Source of the DNA: Perkinsus marinus ATCC 50983
Taxonomy: Eukaryota > Perkinsozoa > Perkinsida > Perkinsidae
DNA: 27,471 bases
Direction of reading: 5' to 3'
Assembly: GCF_000006405.1 (NCBI RefSeq)
Contig: NW_003202972.1
Location: 1-27,471 of the forward strand
Below, piece after piece: positions 8,753-17,900 of the stretch (position 1 is its first letter; each line of letters begins with the position of its first letter). The notes below the pieces were generated by a model, which saw only the letters and a program-made list of their open reading frames with translations, searched no databases and was not told the origin of the DNA. Made by a program: the position numbers and the translations under genes.

Positions 8753-11700
8753 ATGACCAATGACCGGGGGCACAGTTCCTCACATCACTGGTCGCAACAA
8801 AACGATCTCCAAGGAATAGAACCGGCATCCTTTCCTATGACAGGCCATGCGGTTACCCACGACGCTACGAAGGACGGTGTACATTACGATTACTCGCCTC
8901 ATGCACGGACGGTCGATGATGCTGGTGATGAGGTGTGCTGCGCCCTGACTCTCACCATGGTTTTGGTTTCCAGACGCGTCACTAAATTCGATGCTCCCTC
9001 CAACGATCTCCAACAGCACCTCTCTAAGGCAGGCCCCAGAAGATGCTCGGCGATTGCACTCTATACCTCCACACGTTCCGTCTACGTGCGCATCACCAGG
9101 GGAAGAGGAGCCTTCGTTTGGAATCGATCAAAGCTGGCAACACCAAGGCGAATACTACACAGGTGAGCTCTGCTCCTCTGCTGCTTTCAACCTGGGATCA
9201 TTCAGGTGATCTTGCTGCTCAAGCACCCCAGTTCGATACGGAGGTAGGGCATGCGCACAGCGAAGATTTTAGATATCTACCTTCAGCAGACTGGACATCC
9301 GCAACAGCAGCAGCAGCAGTGGATGGGTTATAGAAGTGATGGACAGATGGAAGGTCTCGACGCCGACGAGGAGGAAGAGGAGGAAGCCTTCCCGAACACC
9401 GAAAATGGTAGGGCTTGCTTATTTCGTACCACCACCGTAGCACTGTAGCGCTCACAACTCAACGTGTGGTGCTAAACATGCATAGCCACCTATAAGATAG
9501 TCATTATAGGCTTGCTTACACGTGGGGAGAGACGCTTTATACGATGCCATTCCTGATGGCTTGTGGCCTCTCTTATGAGGATTTCTCTGTCGCTTTACTG
9601 GTCATTCACGCGAATAGATGTCTAGGATGAAACTACAAAAGGACTATCTCTTTAACCTGATCCTGACTACGGGCATACTCCTCGTGCAGTGTTGGAGGAA
9701 TATATGTTCATATGAGGTTCGGTATATGCGAACCCGGGTAGAAATGCGCAGAAAATTTCCCAAAATTTTCATATTGTCACCGACACATGTAGTTGACCAT
9801 GTGCATATCTTCTCGCACTGCCCATGGACGTCCTTCTGTGCACCCTTGATATCAGGGAAGCATCCAGGAACCTCTAATATTCCCGAGGGGGGTCATTTTG
9901 AATTTCCCACATAGCTAGTAGATGTCATGATACTAGCAATATTTTCCCCATTGTTACCAAACCTTGTTTGAGATGGTCACCGTTAGGCACACCGGTGGCT
10001 ACTTACCACACGCCACCTGGGATGCTCCCTCCCCCACGATTTCCTCCCGCGATGTTCGTGCCTCCCATGCACCACCCTCTGGTGCTGCCACCACCTCCTC
10101 CTGGGGTCCATGCTGGAACGTGAGGAAAATGCAAGAGTGTTCAAGTCATGCAAGTGGTTCAGTGTGAATAGTGGCTTCTATCCGACGGCGGCTACTCCAA
10201 TGCTGCAAAACTACGGCCCTATGTGGTGGCACCAGCAGCATAGTATGCGTATGTATCCACCTGTGATGGTGAGCTTGTCGGGGAGGTCCCGGGTTCGATT
10301 CCCAGGGGGGTCGTTTTTAGAACGATGAATTACAGCATAGTAGCGGCTACGGCGTAGCTGGGAAGAATGGTAGTGTTATCAAGAGTAGCGCAATGATCTC
10401 CTTTATCTCTTGAACTCAGGGTCAAGCGATCCGCAATCTGCGGACATCGAAAGGACATCTAGTGTGACCAGTGAGGATGAGGAATGGCACCACCAAAGGG
10501 GACGGGAAAAGGTGGGTAACACATCACTTCTGCATATCATCTGAGTTCTCTATATAGTGCACTACATAGACTTCACCGTAGGGAAGCTCCTTACGTTTGC
10601 AGGGCGATATATTAGCAAATTTAGCTCTGCTATAGTGAAAATTATGGGGGACTGTACAACCTCGTCATCCTACTACTGTTCAGTTCTGATTTTGCTCATC
10701 ATTAGTTCTACCACGATCTTACCTCTGTGGTGGAGGAGGCCTTCCGACAGGAAAAGCGACGCATTCGAGCGAAGTATCTGAGGAAATGCGCCTCGGGTAT
10801 ATCTCCGTCGTGCTTGGAAATAATAACAGCGAGGCTTCGGTCAGGTGTGGATAGTGGCGTTCAGACGGCCACTTTTAACACTGTATCGATGGCTGTGCAG
10901 ACTCTCCTTGAAGTTGTCTCTAGACGAGCAATGGGGACGCAGACTCCTACTGGTAGACACAGTGGGTATATCTATTCGCTTTCCTCAGTTGATCTCGAGA
11001 GTTTCCGACGAGTTATGAATCCGAATAGAAGTGTACAGAAACCAATAAGAATCCCCTAGGAAAATTCTCATAATTTTCACATTATACAGATCAAGTCCTA
11101 GAGAGACGCGAAGGGAAGATGTGTTTTTTGTCAGCAGGTGTGTCTGCCACTTGTAGTGTTCAAACTGAGCAGAAGTTGGCCGTTCATGCTGAGATGCAAG
11201 TGGACGGATCTACCAGGGATGACCTTGCACAGTGGGGTTGGACCGGTCGGAGGAAACTCTTTGATGGCACCCTCTTGTCAGTTCTGCAGTTATCGAGGAG
11301 TTGCAGAGTAGAAGTGAAACGCAGCTGTCGGAGTTGCAGGCGAAGAATACGAAATTGAGAGATCTTCAGCGTGCGAAATCAGTAGGGAAGGAGAGTCTTG
11401 AGGAAAAGCAGAGTGATTGCTGCAGTCATTGGAACTCAAGATCAGACAGTTGGAGTCGGAAAGGGATCAGCTGCAGGCATCTCGGAAGGATCTGTCGAAT
11501 CAGGTGGGTGATACCACACCTTAGTGGTGTTCCATACCATAACTCGCTCAAAGTGCCGTAGATATTACGTTAGCGCTTTGTTAGTTGAAGACAGCAGATA
11601 GGAAGATGAAGGCATTAGGGAGTGCCAACAGAGACATCCAAGCGTCGATGGAGAAATCCACGAAAGAGCATATAAGCGTTATAATGGCCATGCAGAACGA

Positions 11701-13619
11701 GGTGCCCGACATTGCTCCGTCACTCGCCACGAAATTAGTTCCCAGATCGCCGAGCTTGAGAAGCAAGTGAAAGAACTTGGCGAGAAACTGGCAGAGAAAA
11801 CGGAGGAGGTGCGCAATGGATATCCTATAAAAACGCAGTTTAGTACCATAACTCGACGAACTCTCGACATCCTTCGTTGCTTGGCGATTGCACTTATGGG
11901 AGTAAACGCTTCCAACCTTGCTGAATTTCTATACTAAAAATGGAGTACTGCGGTCGCTAGGGAATTCGATATTTCTACGTCTATTAGAGAATCTGGTATT
12001 CTGCTGTCTGTCTTCAGCACATTGCGACACAACGAGTGGTAGACATGTTCAAAGTAGAGGTTCGGAAATGGCAGGGGGAGGCTCGCAAGGTTCAACAACG
12101 CCAAGTCCAGCTCGTATCGTGCTCTAGAGTAGGTCCAGGAAACTGGGAAATGCCGAGAGGCCGTTGATATTTTTCAGTGTATTACTTTCACGAAGTTAGA
12201 GAAGGCTTACACTGCTTTACGGAAGGTGAAGAGATTTGAGGAAATGCAAGATTGAGCAAGATTTCAAGATTTGTCAGGAACATGAATTGGAGCAGGAGCG
12301 GTATGCTGCGGCTTTCAAGACGAGAGAGGAGATGAAGGACAAGTTCCGCAACTACGTATCGCCAGATAGGGAAGGACAGTTACTTCGGGAAATTGAGAAT
12401 CTGGTGTGAAAAGGCGTTGAGGAAATGCAAGATTGCAAGATGACTTTGAATTCAGAATGCGATGCATGAAGTTGACCAGAGGTGCCTCAGGAAGGAAATC
12501 GCGCAGTTGAAGCAAGAGCGAGATCGTATGCGAGGCCAGCATGCGGTGAGAGGACAGTGACGATGGAAATGCATATTTTTATTGGGTGAATTAGTGTATA
12601 TTGGAGTTTCACCACCCTAGTGATATGAAAAACGCTATATTTTACGACTACTGCATAGCACCGCGAATATCGACTCGCGGTGTGAAACGGGTGAGACTTT
12701 ATTGATTTTAATGAATTTATTATTAGTAGAGTAGGGAGTTGTAGAGTTTTTTATAGTATTATTATTATTTTTATTAATTTTCAAGAGTAATAGTGTTGGA
12801 GTCCACGGCGGGTAGTGATAGTTTTGAACATGAGTTGCGGAAGGAGTGGTATGAATGCAAAGTTTCATTCTAGGAGGAGTCCCATCGATCATCGAAGTTG
12901 ATGAGTGATCTACAGGATTCCATCGACGGTGTCCTTCCGCAAAAGACTGTGTCGTCGGAAGCTGACTCGTGGCTGGTGGAGCAGCTGGACTCGGCAGTTG
13001 AGGAGGGGTTGGTTGAACGAGGCGGACCTGTGTCGGGCTCACAGGCACAGCAGCACTCCTCTGAGGTGTCCGAGTTACGGGCAGAAACGGCTAAGTTGAA
13101 ATCTGAACTTGATTTCACGAAGGAGCGGTGCGAACAAGAGAGCGAAAATGCAAGGATGTATACCTCTTTACTCGAGGTGGATTTTTTAAGCAAGTTTTGC
13201 CGGGCTGGTTGGATGCTACTCAGAACGCCGAGTTGGAGAAGGAACGGTATCGACTGAGAATGCTGGAGGTGGAGGAAACTCTACGTCGAACGCGGCGAGA
13301 CTCTGCCACAATGCACAAGCTCGGCGATGTCTCACCAGTGAGCGTTGGTCATGTTGGAGGAAAGGGTAGGTTGATTCTTGCGCGAGAGATGGTAAGCAGG
13401 TGTGTAGATTCACGATGCAAATCGGTGTCGCAGTCCCATCGTACGGAAGCTGATCTTGAAATGGCGATGGAGGCGTACCCGAAGAAGGTGTTTGTATTGT
13501 GAGAGTTGCTCTTCAACGGTTGCTCTTAGTCGCCGAACAAGAAGGCGAGTCGAACGGCGTCCTCGGATGAAGATGAGGATAGCGCGTTTGAGGCGAGTAG
13601 AGCGAGCCTTCGCCGATAG
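8753..13619 (+). CDS. 22-exon coiled-coil protein with low-complexity N-terminal half, about 826 aa
   Basis: Exon ends, taken from GT-AG junctions with matching phase: 8753-8924, 8974-9162, 9206-9243, 9287-9407, 9987-10119, 10163-10248, 10420-10511, 10706-10796, 10845-10952, 11135-11231, 11282-11381, 11426-11503, 11585-11701, 11746-11808, 12018-12089, 12133-12225, 12278-12403, 12456-12545, 12874-13176, 13224-13391, 13434-13487, 13530-13619 (TAG). The lengths sum to 827 codons with no internal stop. The first 250 or so residues are rich in Ser, Pro, Gln, Met and His, with a six-Gln run and a PPPPPG stretch. From about exon 8 onward it is heptad-like coiled coil (for example IEELQSRSETQLSELQAK and AELEKQVKELGEKLAEKTEE), ending in a Ser/Asp/Glu-rich tail. 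No known domain was recognised; a cytoskeletal or scaffold role is only a guess. The ATG at 8753 is uncertain and more 5' exons are possible. The 10797-10844 intron is optional because it is in frame. Repeat copies C and D lie in introns. Confidence 0.78.
9686..9821 (+). mobile_element. Introner-like element, copy C
   Basis: This 136-bp copy has both ends intact: GCAGTGTTGGAGGAATATAT on the left and CATATCTTCTCGCACTGC on the right. It lacks part of the central block. The ATTGTCACCGACACATGTAG and TTGACCATGTGCATAT blocks are intact. It lies inside the 579-bp intron 9408-9986 of the coiled-coil gene, in the sense orientation. There is no clear target duplication. Confidence 0.85.
10275..10318 (+). 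other. tRNA 3'-half-like motif inside an intron
   Basis: The string GGAGGTCCCGGGTTCGATTC followed by CCAGGGGGG and then a T5 run resembles a tRNA T arm (B box), acceptor side and polymerase III terminator. No partner D arm, anticodon arm or 5' acceptor strand is found upstream, so this is not a complete tRNA. It lies in the intron 10249-10419 of the coiled-coil gene. It could be a tRNA fragment or a SINE remnant. Confidence 0.35.
10957..11090 (+). mobile_element. Introner-like element, copy D, 3'-truncated
   Basis: The left end is modified (ACACAGTGGGTATATCTATT), followed by recognisable TTCGCTTTCCTCAGTTGA and GAATAGAAGTGTACAGAAAC blocks. The right hairpin and inverted repeat are lost. It occupies most of the 182-bp intron 10953-11134, whose donor lies only four bases to its left, so this intron looks like an old element-derived intron. 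Confidence 0.7.
12226..12455 (+). repeat. Two 52-bp introns sharing a 19-bp identical core
   Basis: Introns 12226-12277 and 12404-12455 of the coiled-coil gene are both 52 bp. Both contain TTGAGGAAATGCAAGATTG (12236-12254 and 12417-12435). The flanking bases are also similar. Intron 10120-10162 contains a close variant at 10121-10137. These may be copies of one another. Confidence 0.75.
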
Positions 13620-13792
13620 GTCCCTGGTTCGAATCCTAGTAAGGTTGTTTTTACTGCATTAGTATTGGCATATCGCATGCATGGCTGTATGTCTGTCATG
13701 ACCACAGTGTTTTCACAGTGTAATAAATCGTAGTTATATCATTTCTATATCGTCGACTTTTGAGTTCCCAGTCAGAATCGAGACAGCCTGGA

Positions 13793-13965
13793 GCAGTATG
13801 GGAATATATGTTTGGTTTCCCCCAACTGAGCTCGTAGGTTTCCTCAGTATACTATGAAAAATAACACGATTTTGGGTATGAGTATACAAAAATTTCTCAA
13901 AATTTCTCAAAATTTCTCAAAATTTCCATATTCCTAGCAACACATGTAGTTGACCATGTGTATAG
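13793..13965 (+). mobile_element. Introner-like element, copy E, intergenic
   Basis: The left end GCAGTATGGGAATATATG is intact. The interior resembles copy F more than the others (shared AACTGAGCTCGTAGGTTTCC and ACGATTTTGGGTAT blocks), so E and F form a subfamily. The centre has expanded into a short tandem repeat. The hairpin block ACACATGTAGTTGACCATGT is present, but the right inverted repeat is replaced by unrelated sequence. A complete right end appears again at 14083-14113. Confidence 0.75.
13888..13926 (+). repeat. 10-bp tandem repeat AAAATTTCTC
   Basis: About 3.7 copies of AAAATTTCTC lie inside element copy E. Copy F has only one or two equivalents of the unit at the corresponding place, so the array expanded after the copies separated. 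Confidence 0.85.
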
Positions 13966-14082
13966 ATGGGCAAATTTATGGCAAAACTTACGGAGGGAAA
14001 CCTGTAACGTAAATTACGGAGCACGTAAACGGCTGTTACGACAGAAAACATGACAAACTCAGGAACCTCACATTGAAGATGT

Positions 14083-14113
14083 AGTTGACCATGTGCATAT
14101 ATTCCCACACTTG
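14083..14113 (+). mobile_element. Isolated right end of the introner-like element
   Basis: The sequence ATGTAGTTGACCATGTGCAT continuing into ATATTCCCACACTT is the 3' end of the family. The preceding 120 bp is unrelated, and copy E's own hairpin block lies at 13940-13960. It is either a second truncated copy or the true end of copy E displaced by an insertion. Confidence 0.65.
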
Positions 14114-14833
14114 CCTGGAGTGGTTAGTCCATCAGCACGCTAGGGACGCGCTAGGTTAGGGAGGTGAAAATTAGATGAGTATTTTTTGTCGAGTTTTAAC
14201 GACATGAAGAGTTTAACGGTGGGAGAATTAGGTTAAAATTCGGTAAAACGAAAGGAAAAAGTGCCCCGCCCAGTTCGCGCGTATTGTATCAAGTCTGGGC
14301 AGAGGAACACGCCTTTTTCCGCAGCATCGTCTTCACTAGGGGGGTTCATGCTTGCCCTCACGATTCATGACAATGGATGTATGGAGAGTATGATCGAACA
14401 TCTGTTACTACACGTCTTCATATGAGCTAGGCTTGAGGTATAGTCTTTGGAGAGTATGCGGCTTTTCTTAGGCCGACTAGTCTCGAGAGGTGACGAGACT
14501 GATTATGATACTCATGATTATTATTCCATTTCATAAAGAACGATGAAACACGTTCAATTCGTTTTCATATGTTTACCATCACTATTCGTAATGATAGTCA
14601 CACCTATCGCAGTACTCTACAACCGATAAGGGTTCGCCGTTAACACAGTTCACTCGAGTCGATGGATGAATAACTCGTTTACGTTACTTATAGCATTACG
14701 GAATATATTAATATCGAGCTTGGGGACAGCTGTACCACAAACGGGACAGCGACACAAGTCCTCACATACGCATGAACGGAGTTTAGTCGTTTAGGGCTTC
14801 GATCACTTTAGTGTTGCTGTTGCTGCTGTAGTT

Positions 14834-17600
14834 ATGCTACTCTATCGCATTCCATGTCGGGGACATTTGCGACCACTCGCACTCCGGAGCGTCCAGACAA
14901 TTTCCAAACACAACAACACCACCACGTTGGGCTCATTCGAGGACGATGACTATGAGGTGCAGTACAGGAATATATGTTTGGTTTCCTCAACTGAGCTCGT
15001 AGGTTTCCTCACTATTTTATGAAAAATCACACGATTTTGGGTATAAGTATACAGAAATCAACGATAATTTCGCAAAATTTTCTCAAAATTCGCATTTTGC
15101 TAGCAACACATGTAGTTGACTATGTGCATATATTCCCGCACTGCTGAGGTGAGACGCGGAAGCAGTGAGGGAATATATGCATTTGTTGGTAAGAATATAA
15201 AAACTTTAAATCATATATTGTTAGCTGGTGTGTGGATGTTCATAATGCGAGCTCAGTGAAGAAAACGAAATATATATTCCGACACTGCGTGGGGAATTGG
15301 TCGATTTTGAAGTTANNNNNNNNNNNNNNNNNNNNNNNNNNNNNNNNNNNNNNNNNNNNNNNNNNNNNNNNNNNNNNNNNNNNNNNNNNNNNNNNNNNNN
15401 NNNNNNNNNNNNNNNTGCTGATTTGGCTTTCATGTACGTCAAACTTTCAGAGAGGGAATTACTCCTGGCATTTCAGGCGGGCATTAGACTCAACGACAAG
15501 TAGGAGCAGGGGGGAAATGGTCGTGACTGGGTCGAATTTCAGATTTGCGAAGACGTTCTCTAAGACGCTCATCGCGATGCAGGATCATGTTGCGAAAAAG
15601 AAGGGAAAGTTCATGTCGAGCCATGGTAGGTATTACTCGTCGGCGAATGGGCATCTGGTGAAGTTGATTTTCAACAGGATGATGACCGTAGTGATATCAC
15701 TACTCTTGATATGTCCTCAGTGAACTCGATATAGCTCCTGCGACGTCGTAATTCCGAAATTTGATTTCCCTTGAAAACAGTTTTCAGTGTTGGAATTTAT
15801 GTTCGCTCTCCTCAGCTGATTTTGGGCGTTTCTCCCACTTATTAGAGAAGTTTGCGCAGGAATTTCGGGCAGGGGTGTACAGAAATCAACAATAATTTTC
15901 CAACTCGTGTAGTAGTTGATCATGCGCATATATACTCCGACACTGACCGCTTTCTACTACCCTCAGCTCTGGCTGGTCTAGCAGTGTTGTCATTGCGTCG
16001 TGAGGACCTCATAAGATCCGAATATTTCATTCGTATTGCTAAGGAGCTCTTCGAGAGGGGGGCGAGAGATTCCAGGAGGAGAAAGGAAAAGGACGGTCTG
16101 CGAGGCCTCTGGACGAAGGCTGTGCCGGGGGTAGTATTCTTTTGCGGTTTTAGAGAATATGTGCGCTGTCCTCAGCTGAGCTTGGGAGTTTTTGCAAACG
16201 AATTCGGCGTAGAGAATCACAGAAAACAACAGAAACTTAACGAAATTTCTCGGAAATTTTCTTGTCACCATTTCTCACTCTATCATTGTTATCAACAGAA
16301 TGAAAATTCGCCCATTTCAGCAGAATGTGAGTATAGTGGAGTGTTGGAGAAACATGTGTCCGCTTCCCTCAGCTGAGCTCAGGAGGTTCCTCACTAGTTA
16401 TAGAAGTTTACTTACGAATTCGGGTAGAAGTGTACAGAGAGGAATTCGCCCTGAATTTCCTATACCAAAAAGAATTTCCATGTTGTCACCAACACATGTA
16501 GTTGAGCATGCGCATATCTGTGTAGAGCATCTCACGTATGGTTGATAATTGCATTGTCTGTGCATTTTCAGTCGGCACTTCTGGTGTTTTGCGATTCTTA
16601 TTCGACTGCTATCGTTCGAACAGGAATGCACTGCGAAATTGATATTTTCTGGTTGCTACTTACGTATTTGCGGACGCGAACGCAGGAGTATCGCCTCGCC
16701 GAGATCGCTAAAGGTCTGCGAATCTGCCATCGCAGAGGGTGTGTCTCTCAAGATGTCGTACACGGGATAATCGATCGAGTGATCGATTTCCTACGGGACT
16801 TCACCGCGCGAGATGTCGTCGCCTTCGTCGATGCTATTACTCGGTTTGGATGTACTGATGATGTCCATCTCACTTTCTCAAGAGTCGCCCTTGATATCGC
16901 CGCGACCGATGTGGACGGTCTCAAGCGTGCCGAAGTAGCTACGCTGATTATCGGCCTCTCAAGATTCACCGGTGATCGGATAAAGGCTCTTGATTGCGCG
17001 TGCGTGCAAAAGCTCATACGGAGGTTGAAAGAAGAGGATACGGGGGAGATGAGAAATTTTGAAGTTGTAGAAGTACCGAAATGTCTGTTGCGAAATAGTC
17101 TACTCGATGAGGTGCTATTTCAACGGTATTATGCAGCAGCCTGTGATAAAATGTGCGTTGAGGAAATGCAAGATGGCAACAGAGAGCGTATCCTGAGCAT
17201 AGTAGAAGTGGTGTCTCTTTTGGTAACGTATAGTAAGGCAGGTTTCTCCCATCCGAAATTGATATGCAAACTGGGCCAAATGCTGGCGGTGACAGGCGTG
17301 GTGATGGGGTTCAATGCCGCACAGGTTTTAGCGGTATATAGAGCGATTAATCGGCTGAAAATAGCGGAGCGAAGCGATGATTGTTTTAGTATCGTTTTAG
17401 AGCAGATTAATAGATGTATATACCAGTTAGTGGCTGTGAGGGAGCTGGAGGTGTCAGAAGGCCTCGCCCTCTTGGAGGCAGGCGCTTTGCGGTTGGAGTG
17501 TGGTATGGTGCTCGCCCAGTACACGCTGGGTCGGACAGATGATGAGAAAGTTCGACATGATGTTGAAAAATTGGTTGAGGCCATCGAGAGGCCACCATAA
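14834..17600 (+). CDS. Predicted mitochondrial helical-repeat protein (HPR/RAP-type candidate), gap-interrupted
   Basis: The ATG at 14834 opens an N-terminus that is Arg-rich, hydrophobic and almost free of acidic residues (MLLYRIPCRGHLRPLALRSV), typical of a mitochondrial presequence. Supported exons are 14834-14956, one starting at 15149 (its end is unclear), 15417-15499 after the N gap, 15543-15625, 15967-16130 and 16572-17600 (TAA). Phases agree at each joined GT-AG junction; the 15500-15542 intron is 43 bp. The body is almost wholly alpha-helical, with regularly spaced helices such as LAEIAKGLRICHRRG and TARDVVAFVDAITRFG. This recalls the heptatricopeptide/FASTK-like RNA-binding proteins of alveolate mitochondria, but no RAP domain is seen at the C-terminus. 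The family call is tentative. Introns carry repeat copies F, H, I and J. Confidence 0.65.
14959..15144 (+). mobile_element. Introner-like element, copy F, with perfect target duplication
   Basis: This is the best-preserved copy (186 bp), starting GCAGTACAGGAATATATG and ending CATATATTCCCGCACTGC. It is flanked on both sides by TGAGGT (14953-14958 and 15145-15150). The intron 14957-15148 uses GT from the left duplicate and AG from the right duplicate. Removing it joins ...TATGAG to GTGAGACGC..., which is the sequence expected before insertion, and keeps phase 0. Confidence 0.9.
15162..15288 (+). mobile_element. Short TIR element or element remnant, copy G
   Basis: The ends match the family inverted repeats (GCAGTGAGGGAATATATGC and TATATATTCCGACACTGC), but the 127-bp interior shares none of the conserved blocks. 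It starts only 17 bp after copy F. Part of its right half is open and protein-like in the frame leading into the gap, so the right terminal repeat may now be coding. It could also be two unrelated pieces. Moderate support only. Confidence 0.5.
15316..15415. other. Assembly gap of 100 N
   Basis: Exactly 100 unknown bases, the usual placeholder for a scaffold join of unknown true length. It falls inside the helical-repeat gene, so exon content and intron structure here cannot be stated. Confidence 0.99.
15785..15945 (+). mobile_element. Introner-like element, copy H
   Basis: CAGTGTTGGAATTTATGTTC opens the copy and CATATATACTCCGACACTG closes it; the central GTGTACAGAAATCAACAATA block is present. 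It lies in the intron 15626-15966, and the acceptor is about 21 bp to its right, after a pyrimidine tract. No target duplication remains. Confidence 0.8.
16146..16272 (+). mobile_element. Introner-like element, copy I, 3'-truncated
   Basis: The left part (GGTTTTAGAGAATATGTGCG, then CTGTCCTCAGCTGAGC) and the middle AACGAATTCGGCGTAGA block are recognisable. The match fades after CTTGTCACCAT at about 16261-16272. It lies in the 441-bp intron 16131-16571 together with copy J. Confidence 0.65.
16339..16520 (+). mobile_element. Introner-like element, copy J
   Basis: This copy is nearly complete: GAGTGTTGGAGAAACATGTG on the left, CCCTCAGCTGAGCTCAGGAG, the ACGAATTCGGGTAGAAGTG block and ACACATGTAGTTGAGCATGC. 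The right terminal repeat has decayed after CATATCT. It shares the intron 16131-16571 with copy I. Confidence 0.8.
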
Positions 17601-17900
17601 TGGATGTGTTTCTGTGTGCAAACGCTGTAGTTGAGCTTCGGATAGAAATTCCAAATTTTAACGGCTCGCAGGTGAACGAATGCATGAAATGAATCTCAAT
17701 GATTCAATCATTGAAACTTTGCTCGCCGATGGCTATGATTAGCATCATCATGCCTTAGGCATACTGAGCTCTACTGAGAATTCCTCAATTCCTGAGAGCA
17801 ACCAAGATGGACTTTATCGGTCGAACTCACACTGTAAATTCCGATTCCCTAAACTCTCGCAACGAAACGCAATAGAGAATTTGTGTTATAAAGCCGCGGC
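17601..17900. other. Convergent 3' intergenic spacer
   Basis: About 300 bp separate the stop codons of the plus-strand helical-repeat gene and the minus-strand thiamine pyrophosphokinase gene. No coding frame or repeat was recognised. It must hold both 3' UTR ends. Confidence 0.6.

Larger units (their letters stand above)
13620..14833. other. Intergenic between coiled-coil gene and helical-repeat gene
   Basis: No protein-like frame was found. A T-arm-like string (CCTGGTTCGAATCC) follows the stop codon at about 13624-13637, with no complete tRNA. Repeat copy E occupies 13793-13965, and a second right-end fragment lies at 14083-14113. The stretch 14114-14833 shows nothing recognisable. The mRNA start of the downstream gene probably lies near its right end. 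Confidence 0.5.

Noticed and set aside
11382-11425. A one-base frameshift in the coiled-coil gene
   Set aside because: A 44-bp GT-AG intron resolves the frame change exactly, matching the size of other introns, so no mutation is needed.
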